Below are positions 35,403-44,916 of a DNA stretch of 64,000 nucleotides, in pieces. The stretch covers positions 1 through 64,000 of the forward strand of contig NZVC01000017.1 in NCBI GenBank assembly GCA_002701395.1. The letters are read 5' to 3'. Numbering within the stretch: position 1 is the stretch's first letter; the number at the start of each line of letters is the position of its first letter. Under the pieces are notes generated by a model. That model saw only the letters and a program-made list of their open reading frames with translations. It searched no databases and had not been told where the DNA came from. This DNA comes from Maritimibacter sp. (GTDB lineage Bacteria; Pseudomonadota; Alphaproteobacteria; Rhodobacterales; Rhodobacteraceae). The position numbers and the translations under genes are program-made.

Positions 35403-36989
35403 TTACGCCAGGCGGGCGATCATCACACCGTTCGGCCCCAGCGCAAGCGTGTCGCCGGTCACCTCGGCGGCTTCTGCCAGCAGGGGCGTCACCATGCCCG
35501 GCAGCGTGAAGGTCGCGGGATCGCCGGACAGGTTGAACACGCACAGGATGTCGTGGCCCCGCGTATAGGCCAGCACGGGTTCCTCGGTCTCAAGGAAGCT
35601 TTGCGTGCCGTCCCGCAGCGACGGCTCTGCCGTTCGCAGCGCCAGCATCGCCTTGTAGAACGCCAGCACCCCGTCATCGCCTTGCTGCGCGACGCCACGG
35701 TCAAGCTGCGGCTGTTTCACCGGCAGCCAAGTCTTGTTCGCGGTCGAAAAACCTCCGTTCGGTGCCTTGCCGTCCCACACCATCGGCGTGCGGCAGCCGT
35801 CGCGGCCTTTGACCTCGGGCCAGAAATTGATGCCGTCAAGATCGGTCAGCTCGTGGTATTCCAGCTCTGTCTCGACCTGTCCCAATTCCTCGCCCTGATA
35901 CAGGCAGACCGATCCCTCGAAAGTCAGAAGCAGCCCGGCCGCGACCTTGGCGACCGACGCAGTGGTCGGCCCGTGCTTTGTCCAGCGCGAGACATGGCGC
36001 ATCACGTCGTGGTTCGAGAAGGCCCAGCACGGCCAGCCGTCCGGCGCGCCGCGGAAGAACGCCTGTATCCGCGAGCGGAAGAACTCGGCCGAGAAGGGCG
36101 GGCCGAGAAGCTCGAAGGAATAGGCCATGTGTAGGCGGCTGCCGCGGGTGTACTGGCCCATCAGGTCGATGGAATGGTGGCTGTCGCCCACTTCGCCCAC
36201 CATCGCGCGGGCATCGTATTCGTCCAGCAGCGCGCGCATCCGCTTGAGGTAGTCGAGGTTCTCGGGCTGGTTCTTCGAATGCAGGTGGTACTGCATGTCG
36301 TAGGGTTTGTTCGCCGGACCGTCGCGTTTCACCGGATCGGCCGGGTCGTCGGGCAGGCGGGCGTCGTGGAAATAATAGTTCACGGTGTCCAGCCGGAAGC
36401 CATCGACGCCCCGGTCCAGCCAGAAGCGCATGTTGTCGAGGTGAAAGTCCTGAACCTCGGGGTTGTGGAAGTTGAAGTCCGGCTGTTCCTTCGCGAAATT
36501 GTGGAAGTAATACTGCCGCCGCCGCGTGTCCCATTCCCACGCGGGTCCGCCGAAGATGCCTTGCCAGTTGTTCGGCGTCGCGCCGTCGGGCTTTGGATCG
36601 GACCAGACGAACCAGTCCGCTTTTGGATTGTCTCGCGAGCTGCGGGATTCGGTGAACGCCGGGTGCTGGTCCGAGCAGTGCGACAGGACTTGGTCGATGA
36701 TCACCTTCAGGCCCAGCTTGTGCGCTGCCTCGACCATCGTGTCGAAATCCGCAATCGAGCCGAACACCGGGTCGACGCCGCGATAGTCGGCCACATCATA
36801 GCCCATGTCGCGCATGGGCGAGGTGAAGAACGGGCTTAGCCAGATCGCGTCGACGCCAAGGTCGGCGACATAGGGCAGCTTGTCGGTGATGCCGGGCAGG
36901 TCGCCCACGCCGTCGCCGTTGCTGTCCATGAAGGAACGCGGGTAGATCTGATAGGTGACAGACCCGCGCCACCAGTTTTCGTCGGTCAT
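35403..36989 (-). CDS. GH13 alpha-glucosidase
   Basis: A 528-residue glycoside hydrolase of family 13, oligo-1,6-glucosidase/AglA branch, cleaving alpha-glucosides in the cytosol. VTYQIYPRSFMDSNGDGVGD is the opening motif, VIDQVLSHCSDQHPAF holds conserved region I, GVDGFRLDTVNYY the nucleophile aspartate (region II), MVGEVGD the acid/base glutamate and FSNHDVMRH region IV. ATG 36989 gives the family start; another in-frame ATG lies 36 bases upstream. It is downstream of, and parallel to, the CUT2 sugar importer genes, so it probably processes imported sugar. Confidence 0.92.
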   Translation of the reverse strand: MTDENWWRGSVTYQIYPRSFMDSNGDGVGDLPGITDKLPYVADLGVDAIWLSPFFTSPMRDMGYDVADYRGVDPVFGSIADFDTMVEAAHKLGLKVIIDQVLSHCSDQHPAFTESRSSRDNPKADWFVWSDPKPDGATPNNWQGIFGGPAWEWDTRRRQYYFHNFAKEQPDFNFHNPEVQDFHLDNMRFWLDRGVDGFRLDTVNYYFHDARLPDDPADPVKRDGPANKPYDMQYHLHSKNQPENLDYLKRMRALLDEYDARAMVGEVGDSHHSIDLMGQYTRGSRLHMAYSFELLGPPFSAEFFRSRIQAFFRGAPDGWPCWAFSNHDVMRHVSRWTKHGPTTASVAKVAAGLLLTFEGSVCLYQGEELGQVETELEYHELTDLDGINFWPEVKGRDGCRTPMVWDGKAPNGGFSTANKTWLPVKQPQLDRGVAQQGDDGVLAFYKAMLALRTAEPSLRDGTQSFLETEEPVLAYTRGHDILCVFNLSGDPATFTLPGMVTPLLAEAAEVTGDTLALGPNGVMIARLA

Positions 36990-37126
36990 CGCAGTCTCTT
37001 TCCAGGCCGCCGCGGCGGGATTCATCCGGAATCCCCGTGGGATACGGGCGGGTTCAGGTTCGAGACAAAAGGAAAGCGCGCCGCCGATCAACTGCGGATG
37101 CGCGCCGGGGTTCAGTTTTGCGTGAG

Positions 37127-37166
37127 GCCCCGCGCGCTGCCCGCGAAACAGGCAGCGGCGCGGGGC
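37127..37166 (-). terminator. Large GC-rich hairpin after the sugar ABC operon
   Basis: A 15-bp stem with a one-base bulge (arms 37127-37141 and 37151-37166) and a 9-nt loop begins 4 bp after the ATPase stop on the minus strand. No T-run follows. It may terminate or attenuate transcription before the alpha-glucosidase gene, which starts about 140 bp further on. Confidence 0.5.
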
Positions 37167-37169
37167 GGC

Positions 37170-37909
<740 letters not shown>

Positions 37910-37910
<1 letters not shown>

Positions 37911-38932
37911 CAGGCCTTGCTCCTTGCGGCGGCGTACTGGTCGATGGCGACGGCGGCGACAAGGATCAGGCCGATGACGATCTGCTGCACGAACGAGGAC
38001 ACGTTCATCAGAACCAGTCCGTTGCGCAGCACCCCGATCAGCAGCGCGCCAACCACGGTGCCGAAGATCGTGCCCACCCCGCCGAACAGCGAGGTGCCGC
38101 CGATCACCACGGCGGCGATCACGTCCAGTTCCAGCCCCATGCCCGCGACCGCCTCGGCAGAGTTCAGGCGGGCCGACAGCAGGAAGGTCGCCAGTCCGCA
38201 CATGGCGCCGACGATGACATAGGCCGCCAGCGTGACGCGGCGGACCGGGATGCCGTTCGCTTCGGCCGCCTGCGCGTTGCCGCCGACCGCATAGACGTGC
38301 AGCCCGAAGCGGGTGTGCCGCAGGACGATATGGGCCACGATGGCGGCCGCGACGAAGATGATGACCGGAACCGGGATGGATCCGATCCGTCCCTGTCCCC
38401 ACCAGCCGTAGTCCGGGCTGAAGCCGCTGATCGGCCCGCCGCCCGAAAACAGCAGCGCCGCGCCGCGAAAGGCGGTCATCCCGCCCAGCGTCACGACGAA
38501 CGGCGGCACCCTGAGCCGGGTGATCGCAAGCCCCTGCAACACGCCGCACGCGGCGCCCACCGCAAGCGCGGCAAGAAAGGCAAGGATCACCGGGTTTCCG
38601 GTGTCGGCGGCGGTGCCGATGGCAAAGCGGCTTTCCAACCCTCCCTTGGCCACGTAGGCGCCGACCAGCCCGGCCAGCGCGACGATGGCGCCGACCGACA
38701 GGTCGATGCCGGCGGTCAGGATGACGAAGGTCATTCCAATGGCGATCAGGCCCGAGATCGACACCTGCCGGAACACGTTCAGCACGTTCAGCGGGTGCAG
38801 GAAGCGCGGTTCAAGCACGGCGAAGGCCACGATCAGAAGCACAAGGAAGATCGGGGCCGAGTGGCGGGACACAAGGTCGACGGGATCGATGCGGGGCCCG
38901 GCTGTCCCGCGCGATCGGTTCTGAATTGTCAT
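37910..38932 (-). CDS. Sugar ABC transporter permease (CUT2, FrcC/RbsC-like)
   Basis: A 340-residue inner-membrane permease with eight to ten hydrophobic segments. The CUT2 permease signatures ISGLIAIGMTFVILTAGIDL and GALVAL-like SVGAIVALAGLVGAYV lie near residue 55, and NGIPVRRVTLAAYVIVGAMC is the cytosolic coupling loop. It pairs with the ATPase at 37170 and the binding protein at 39009. Confidence 0.93.
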
Positions 38933-39008
38933 ATGAAAACGGGTCGCTGCTGAAGAAACGGACGCATCCGGCCCGCGCGCGGTGCGGGCGGGCCGGGACT
39001 TGCGGTGC

Positions 39009-39938
39009 TTACTCGATCTCGCTCAGGCGTTCGGCCTGATCAAGGTTGTCCTTCGTCAGCGCGAAGGGTTCGAGCAGGGTCAGCTTCTCGGGCTCTGTCC
39101 CGTCGCGCAGATAGGCCAACAGCGCCTCAAGCGCGCCGGCGGACTGGGCGCCGGGGGTCTGCTCGATGGTGGCGGTCAGGGTGCCGTCCCGGATTGCCGC
39201 CAGTGCCTCGGGCAGGGCGTCGAAGCCGATGATCGCGATATCCAGCCCCTGTTCCTGCACCACCTGCATCGCGCCAAGCGCCATGTCGTCGTTGGCGGCC
39301 ACGATCACGTCCGGCGGGCTATCGAGACCGGCAAGGATCGCCTCGGTCACGCTGGCGCCTTCCTCGCGGGCAAAGTTGGCGGTCTGCTCGGCGACGATCT
39401 CGTACTTGTCGGACATGCCGTCGAGGATGTTGTGCAGGCCCGCGTTCCGGTCGATGGCCGGGCTGGCGCCGGGCTGGCCCTGCAGGTTCACGATCCGCGC
39501 CCCGTCGGGGAACAGCTTGGTGATCAGATCGGCCTGCGCCTCGCCGCCCTTCACGTTGTCCGCGCCGACGTGACCCAGAACGTCCACGCCCTCCACCGCG
39601 CGGTCGACCGTAATCACGGGAATGCCGGCTTCAACCGCCTGCCGGACCGCGGGCGCCATCGCGACCGAGTCGAGCGGGCTGATGACGATGCCGTCGACGC
39701 CGCCAATAATCATCGCTTCCACGTCGGACGTCTGCTTGGTGGTCTGGTTCTGTCCATCGTAGTTCTCGACGGTGACGCCGAGTTTTTCACCTGCAGCATT
39801 GAATTCATTCTGCATGTGCACAAAGAACGGGAACCCGAGATTGGGAACCGAAAATGCAACCGTTTCATCCGCAGCAAGAGCTGGCGATGAGGCAAGCGTC
39901 AAGGAGAGCGCGAGGCCCTTCAGAAATTTGTGTTTCAC
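39009..39938 (-). CDS. Sugar ABC transporter substrate-binding protein (CUT2)
   Basis: A 309-residue periplasmic sugar-binding protein of the ribose/fructose-binding family. The signal peptide is MKHKFLKGLALSLTLASSPA with cleavage before ADETVAF. VPNLGFPFFVHMQNEF, DGIVISPLDSVAMAPAVRQA and VIVAANDDMALGAMQVVQEQ line the usual ligand cleft. The start is GTG at 39938, with GGGAGG eight bases upstream. It is first in the operon, followed by permease and ATPase. Confidence 0.93.
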   Translation of the reverse strand: MKHKFLKGLALSLTLASSPALAADETVAFSVPNLGFPFFVHMQNEFNAAGEKLGVTVENYDGQNQTTKQTSDVEAMIIGGVDGIVISPLDSVAMAPAVRQAVEAGIPVITVDRAVEGVDVLGHVGADNVKGGEAQADLITKLFPDGARIVNLQGQPGASPAIDRNAGLHNILDGMSDKYEIVAEQTANFAREEGASVTEAILAGLDSPPDVIVAANDDMALGAMQVVQEQGLDIAIIGFDALPEALAAIRDGTLTATIEQTPGAQSAGALEALLAYLRDGTEPEKLTLLEPFALTKDNLDQAERLSEIE

Positions 39939-39957
39939 AGTATCCTCCCAAAGATAA

Positions 39958-39985
39958 CGCTGGATTCGACGAATCGATGCCAGCG
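39958..39985. promoter_or_regulatory. Palindromic operator candidate upstream of the CUT2 operon
   Basis: A perfect 13-bp palindrome GATTCGACGAATC (39963-39975) is nested in a wider imperfect dyad with CGCTGG and CCAGCG arms. It ends 20 bp upstream of the binding-protein GTG. The size and position fit a LacI/ROK-type repressor site, but no such regulator gene is in the window. Confidence 0.45.
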
Positions 39986-40196
39986 ATTAACTTTAGACCC
40001 ATTCTTGCGGTATTTGCATTTTGATAATTTTGGGCCGGGAAGGGAGCTGAATTCGGTCGCGCAACAATATATCACGGCCGTAACTTCTGCTTTGGGATTC
40101 AGGTATTTGACGCACGGTCGCGAACGACATGCTTCGTCGGCCGGACGAGACGCAGCCGGACGTGTCGGGGCAGGGTCGCTTGGTCTGTCGGGAAAT

Positions 40197-40272
<76 letters not shown>

Positions 40273-40355
40273 ACTGGCGCGCTATTTGTCGGTTTTCGCA
40301 TGCGGTGTCAAGCGGCGCGGCGCCCGTTGTGCGGGGCCCGGCGGGGTGCTTTCGG

Positions 40356-40571
40356 TCAGTCCCGTTCGGCCCGCGCGCGGACCGCGTCGTCGTCCCAAGC
40401 GATGAAGAACTCCCACAGGCAGAACAGGCCCAACACCGCGAAGATCGCGGCCCAGCCGGGATTGCCAAGCGCCAGTTCCAGACCGCCCCACCCAAGACAG
40501 GCGGCAACGGTGGCAAGCCGGCGCCAGACGGGAAGGAAGAAGGGGTGCTGTAGGTCGAAGAACTGTCTCAT
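40356..40571 (-). CDS. Small membrane protein
   Basis: A 71-residue protein with two hydrophobic stretches (about 17-33 and 38-56) and an acidic/basic tail DDDAVRARAERD. It starts MRQFFDLQHPFFLPVWRR, a pattern I associate with a conserved but uncharacterised Rhodobacteraceae protein. It lies alone between tRNA-Ala and the phytochrome operon. Confidence 0.68.
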   Translation of the reverse strand: MRQFFDLQHPFFLPVWRRLATVAACLGWGGLELALGNPGWAAIFAVLGLFCLWEFFIAWDDDAVRARAERD

Positions 40572-40831
40572 GCGGGTGTTCTAACCCGCGCCGCAGGCCG
40601 GCGCCATCGCGCAAAGCCGCGCCTTCACCGCGATTGACGCGAGAACAGGCATGCCCGGTCCAAAACCCTATCCGTGCGAAAAGTTTAGATAAATTTCCTC
40701 GTGTCGGCGCGGAGGCGAAAATTCTCTTTCAATTCAATGCATTTTATCTGATTTTTCCTTGCCTAGGACAAAACTCGAAGCATCTTCAGCGGGCGAAGGC
40801 CCCTAGGATGGGCCTGGGATATGGATAGTCT

Positions 40832-41395
40832 GTGCTGAACGACGTTAATTTGCGCACCCGGTTGCGGGTGGGCACGCGGAAAGAACACGAAGCCCTGGAC
40901 GCGAAGCTGGCCGGGTTGGACCTGACGTCTCCGGACGGCCTGTCCCGTTTCCTGCAGGTGCAGGCAGCGGCCTTGCCGCGCATCCGCATCTCGGACGGTG
41001 TCGCGCGGTCGGCAGACCTTGCCGACGACCTGCTGGCCAGCCTGCGGCTGGACCTTGCGGTGCTTGGCGTTCCCGAACTTCCCGAAGGCCCGGTGGTCGA
41101 GGTGCACGCGCTGGCGATGGACTATGTCGTTCTCGGCTCGCGGCTGGGCACGGCTGTGCTGCGCAAGACATGGGCGGTGGCCGACAATCCGCTGGTGCAG
41201 CGCGCCAGCCGGTATTTCGAGGCACCCGCGCGCCCCGACCTGTGGCGCACCTTCTGTGTCGAGACGGGGCAAATGGAAGCAGACGGAGCGCAGGCGGATC
41301 GGATGGTCGATGACGTCCGCGCGCTGTTCAGGCTGTATGACGACTGTGCCGGTCAGGCGCTTAAGGCAGGACGTACGATCAATGAACTCACCTGA
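40832..41395 (+). CDS. bphO: Biliverdin-producing heme oxygenase
   Basis: A 187-residue heme oxygenase that opens heme to biliverdin, the chromophore of the adjacent phytochrome. The proximal heme ligand is H19 in GTRKEHEALDAKL, the usual family position, and the distal helix glycine-rich segment LAMDYVVLGSRLGTAV follows near residue 100. The start is GTG 40832, with no nearby ATG in frame. It overlaps the bacteriophytochrome start by 14 bases, so the two are translationally coupled. Confidence 0.92.
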   Translation: MLNDVNLRTRLRVGTRKEHEALDAKLAGLDLTSPDGLSRFLQVQAAALPRIRISDGVARSADLADDLLASLRLDLAVLGVPELPEGPVVEVHALAMDYVVLGSRLGTAVLRKTWAVADNPLVQRASRYFEAPARPDLWRTFCVETGQMEADGAQADRMVDDVRALFRLYDDCAGQALKAGRTINELT

Positions 41396-43943
41396 TCGGG
41401 GAGCAACCGATTTCGCAGTGGACCTGACGAACTGTGATCGCGAGCCGATCCACATTCTTGGCCACGTCCAATCCTACGGCTGCCTTCTGGCGGTGTCGCC
41501 CGATTGGTTCGTGGCGCACCTGTCCGCGAACTGCCAAGAGATGCTGGGTCTGGACCCCGACGCCGTCCTGGGCGTGCCGCTGACCGAGTATCTGCCGACG
41601 GAAACGGTGCACGTCCTGCGATCCAAGCTGCAGCTTCTGGATGCCGGCGACAGCGTGGGTCGGATTTTTGCTTTTGACGTGTTCGGCGACGGGCGGCTGT
41701 TCGACGCGTCGCTGCACAGGTCCGGACATTTCTATATCTTCGAATTCGAACCCCGCGCCGCGACCGGCGCCGATGGCAACGAGATGGCGATGGTGCAGGG
41801 CCTGATTTCCCGGGTGCAGCGCAATCGCACGGTCGAGGACATGGCGCAGGATGCGGCCCGCGGCTTGAAGGCGCTGATCGGGATCGACCGGGTCATGGTC
41901 TATCGGTTCGAGGAAGACGACAGCGGCACCGTGATCGCGGAAGCCCGCGAGCCGCAGCTTGAGGCGTATCTTGGCCTGCACTACCCGGCGAGCGACATCC
42001 CCAAGCAGGCGCGCGAGCTGTACACCCGCAGCCCCCTGCGGCTGATCGCGGATGTCAACGACACGCCGTCGCCGGTGATCCCGGCGGTCGGGCCGGACGG
42101 CAAGCCGCTGGACCTTTCGCTTGCGGCGACGCGGGCCGTGTCGCCGATCCACCTTGAATACCTGCGCAACATGGGGGTCGAGGCATCGCTTTCCGTGTCG
42201 ATCCTGCGGCGCGGCAAGCTGTGGGGCCTGTTCGCCTGCCACCATTATGCGCCGTTCTACATAGGCTACGACATGCGCAGCGCCGTCGAGCTGTTCGCGC
42301 AGCTGTTCAACTACGAACTCGCGCAGGCAGAGACAGAGCTGGAACTGGCCGAAATCGACCTTGCGCAGGGTATGCACGACCGTGTGCTTGCGCAGATGTC
42401 CGACGGTCAGGACTTGGTGGACACGTTCGACTTTGTTGCGCGTGAAATGGCAGATGTGATCCCCTTCGACGGCATCGCGATCTTCTCGAATGGTCACTAT
42501 CAGGCGCGCGGTCTTGCTCCGACAGAGGAAGAGTTCATGGGTCTCGCGCGGTTCCTGAACACCGCGCAGATGAATCAGGTCTACGCGACCGATTGCATCG
42601 CCGAGAGGTATCCGCGCGGCGCGGACTTTGCGGAACGGGCGGCGGGGCTGCTGGCGCTGCCGATCTCGCGGTCGCCGCGCGATTACATCGTGCTGTTCCG
42701 GCAAGAGGTGGCGCGAACGGTGAACTGGGCGGGGAACCCCGAGAAGCCGGCAGAGGTGGGGCCGAACGGCGTTCGGCTGACCCCGCGCAAAAGCTTCGAG
42801 GCGTGGCAAGAGGTCGTGAAGGGCCGCTCTGCCGCGTGGAAGCCGGGCGAACGGCGCGCGGCCGATGCGCTGCGCGTGACCCTGCTGGAAATCGTGCTGA
42901 AGCTGACCGACGAGGCGGCCGAGGCGCGCCAGAAGGCGAATGACCAGCAAGAGCTGTTGATCGCCGAATTGAACCACCGCGTCCGCAACATCCTGAACCT
43001 GATCCGCGGGCTGGTCAGTCAGGGCAAGGGCGGTGCAGTGAACATTCAGGCGTATGGCGAGGTTCTGGATGCGCGCATTCATGCCTTGGCCCGCGCCCAC
43101 GACCAGCTGACGCAGAAGGAATGGCACTGGGTTTCGCTCAAGTCGCTGATCCGGACCGAGGTTCGCGCCTTCCTGTCGGACAAGGCGGATCGCGTCCACA
43201 TCGCCGGGCCGGACGTCGATCTGTCGCCGACCGCTTTCACCACGATGGCGCTGGTCGTGCACGAACTGGTCACGAACTCTGCGAAATACGGCGCGCTCAG
43301 CGACAGCTCCGGGTCGGTCGACATGGCGATCGAGCTTCGGCCCGATGGCGGTGCCGAACTGGGCTGGCGCGAAAAGGGCGGGCCTCCGGTTCAGGCCCCG
43401 ACGCGTAAGGGCTTCGGGACCACGATCATCGAACGGTCGGTGCCGTTCGAGCTGAAGGGCACGGCGCATGTCGAATACAAGGTGACAGGTGTGGTGGCCA
43501 GCTTCGGCATCCCCGCCGCGCACGCTGAGGTGTCAGAGGATCAGGAAACGGACGCAACCGAAGCCGTGACCACGAACGACGTGTCCGACGCGAAGTTCGA
43601 GGGTACGGCGCTGGTGGTCGAGGACAACATGATCATCGCGATGGACGCGGCGGACATGCTGGAACACCTTGGCGCGTCTTCCGTTCGGACGGTTGCAAGC
43701 GTCGCAGATGCGTTGCGCGCGATCGAGGATGCGCAGCCCACCTTCGCGCTGGTTGACGTCAACCTTGGGGACGAAACCTCGCTGCCCGTGGCCGAACGGT
43801 GCAAGGAGCTTGGGGTGAAGTTCGTGCTGGCCACCGGGTACGGCGCAAGCGACGACATCATCGAAGCTTATCCGGGCGTTCCGATACTGAAGAAGCCCTA
43901 TACGATCGAACACATCGCCGAGGCTTTGGCGACCCTGTTCTAG
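41382..43943 (+). CDS. bphP: Bacteriophytochrome with HWE histidine kinase and fused receiver
   Basis: An 853-residue red/far-red photoreceptor. Order: PAS (about 10-110) with biliverdin-binding C18 in TNCDREPIHILGHVQSYG; GAF (about 130-300) with YPASDIPKQAREL; PHY (about 315-490) with the tongue motif LTPRKSFEAW; HWE-type kinase (about 520-710) with phosphoacceptor ELNHRVRN, HELVTNSAKYG and GWREKGG (the H, W and E of the name); receiver (about 735-853) with VVEDN, VDVNLGD and ILKKPY. A kinase and its receiver in one chain suggests internal phosphotransfer. No output gene lies next to it. Confidence 0.95.
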   Translation: MNSPDRGATDFAVDLTNCDREPIHILGHVQSYGCLLAVSPDWFVAHLSANCQEMLGLDPDAVLGVPLTEYLPTETVHVLRSKLQLLDAGDSVGRIFAFDVFGDGRLFDASLHRSGHFYIFEFEPRAATGADGNEMAMVQGLISRVQRNRTVEDMAQDAARGLKALIGIDRVMVYRFEEDDSGTVIAEAREPQLEAYLGLHYPASDIPKQARELYTRSPLRLIADVNDTPSPVIPAVGPDGKPLDLSLAATRAVSPIHLEYLRNMGVEASLSVSILRRGKLWGLFACHHYAPFYIGYDMRSAVELFAQLFNYELAQAETELELAEIDLAQGMHDRVLAQMSDGQDLVDTFDFVAREMADVIPFDGIAIFSNGHYQARGLAPTEEEFMGLARFLNTAQMNQVYATDCIAERYPRGADFAERAAGLLALPISRSPRDYIVLFRQEVARTVNWAGNPEKPAEVGPNGVRLTPRKSFEAWQEVVKGRSAAWKPGERRAADALRVTLLEIVLKLTDEAAEARQKANDQQELLIAELNHRVRNILNLIRGLVSQGKGGAVNIQAYGEVLDARIHALARAHDQLTQKEWHWVSLKSLIRTEVRAFLSDKADRVHIAGPDVDLSPTAFTTMALVVHELVTNSAKYGALSDSSGSVDMAIELRPDGGAELGWREKGGPPVQAPTRKGFGTTIIERSVPFELKGTAHVEYKVTGVVASFGIPAAHAEVSEDQETDATEAVTTNDVSDAKFEGTALVVEDNMIIAMDAADMLEHLGASSVRTVASVADALRAIEDAQPTFALVDVNLGDETSLPVAERCKELGVKFVLATGYGASDDIIEAYPGVPILKKPYTIEHIAEALATLF

Positions 43944-43991
43944 GTCCGCCGTCCACCGGCCTTCCTTCGCACCATCCGTTTCACGCGATTC

Positions 43992-44022
43992 CCCCCTTTG
44001 GCGCGCAGCCAGAGGGGGCTTT
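43992..44022 (+). terminator. Terminator after the phytochrome gene
   Basis: A 10-bp stem with one G-T pair (CCCCCTTTGG with CCAGAGGGGG), 7-nt loop and CTTT follows the bphP stop by about 50 bp. Confidence 0.65.
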
Positions 44023-44136
44023 GGCGTTTGCCTTTCACGCCCGCCGCCGCCATGCCGGGCGGCTTGGGTGGCTGCCGACTTAAACCCATGACGCTAACCT
44101 TCCCGCGCTGGTGGAAATTTTCCAGCTGCGTCAGTA

Positions 44137-44194
44137 CGTCTGACATAGATTCCAACAATGTCCGACAAAGTGGATTGACTTTGTCGGACATTGT
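44137..44194. promoter_or_regulatory. Operator cluster of the FadR/GntR regulator
   Basis: ACAATGTCCGACAAAGT (44155-44171) and its perfect reverse complement (44178-44194) flank six bases. Each arm also contains its own short palindrome TGTCnGACA (44159-44167 and 44182-44190), and a third near-copy CGTCTGACA lies at 44137-44145. The centres are 22 and 23 bp apart, about two helical turns. TTGACT between the arms (44175-44180) could be a -35 box, placing transcription start at or near the ATG of the regulator gene. Confidence 0.75.
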
Positions 44195-44208
44195 GAGACG
44201 TTTCACCC

Positions 44209-44916
44209 ATGAATGACGACACGCCCGAACTTGGATCCGGCAAGCCGCGAGAGGTTCTCGACGCGGTGGCCGAGATGATCGTCGCCCGCGGTATCGGCGT
44301 GGGGGATCGTCTTCCGCCCGAGATCGAGCTGGCGCGCGAGTTGGGTGTGGGGCGGTCGACCGTGCGCGAGGCGCTGCGGTCGTGGCAGTCGATGGGAATC
44401 GTGACGCGCAACAAGGGGGCGGGGACGGTCCTGCGCGCGCCGATCAGCGCCCAGTCGATGCAGTTTCCGCTGTCGATCTCGCTTGAGGCGCAAAGCCTGA
44501 TGCGGACGCTCGAAGTGCGCCGCCCGCTAGAGGTCGATTCCGCAAGGCTGGCCGCCGTGCGCGCCGACGAACGCCAGCGGCATGAGATCATGACCCGCAT
44601 GTACGAACTGATGGACGCGCTGGACTCCGGCGCGGACTGGCGCCCGCAGGACCACGCCTTTCACGCCGCGATCCACGAGGCCACCGGCAACCCGCTGTAC
44701 AAGCAACTGGTCGATCAGCTGCAGCACGCGTTTCACGCCGTCTACGAGGCCCCCTTTGGCGAGCCGCAGCTGGGAACGGATTCGATCCCGCTGCACCGGC
44801 CCTTGGCAGAAGCGATCCGCGACGGCGACCCGGACGGCGCCGCACGGATCATGAACGACATTCTCGACTTGGTGGAAAAGGCCACGCAGTCGAAGATCGG
44901 AGACACCGACGCATGA
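44209..44916 (+). CDS. FadR-subfamily GntR regulator
   Basis: A 235-residue GntR regulator. The winged HTH (residues 8-75) reads RLPPEIELARELGVGRSTVR and NKGAGTVL; the C-terminal FCD domain (about 95-225) has metal- or ligand-binding histidines in DHAFHAAIHEATGN and LHRPLAEAI. It has no Shine-Dalgarno before ATG 44209, consistent with a leaderless start. It overlaps the PLP lyase gene (ATGA), so it is the first gene of, and probably represses, the lyase-ABC importer operon. Confidence 0.9.
   Translation: MNDDTPELGSGKPREVLDAVAEMIVARGIGVGDRLPPEIELARELGVGRSTVREALRSWQSMGIVTRNKGAGTVLRAPISAQSMQFPLSISLEAQSLMRTLEVRRPLEVDSARLAAVRADERQRHEIMTRMYELMDALDSGADWRPQDHAFHAAIHEATGNPLYKQLVDQLQHAFHAVYEAPFGEPQLGTDSIPLHRPLAEAIRDGDPDGAARIMNDILDLVEKATQSKIGDTDA

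Noticed and set aside
40998-41381. N-terminal extension of the phytochrome frame
   Set aside because: It lies inside the heme oxygenase gene and is Arg/Trp-rich; the conserved phytochrome start with C18 is at 41382.
41388-43523. 711-codon minus-strand frame opposite the phytochrome gene
   Set aside because: Antisense shadow of bphP, which has full domain content.
43940-44206. 88-codon minus-strand frame between bphP and the GntR gene
   Set aside because: It covers the bphP terminator and the operator palindrome; composition is basic and unstructured, no ribosome site.
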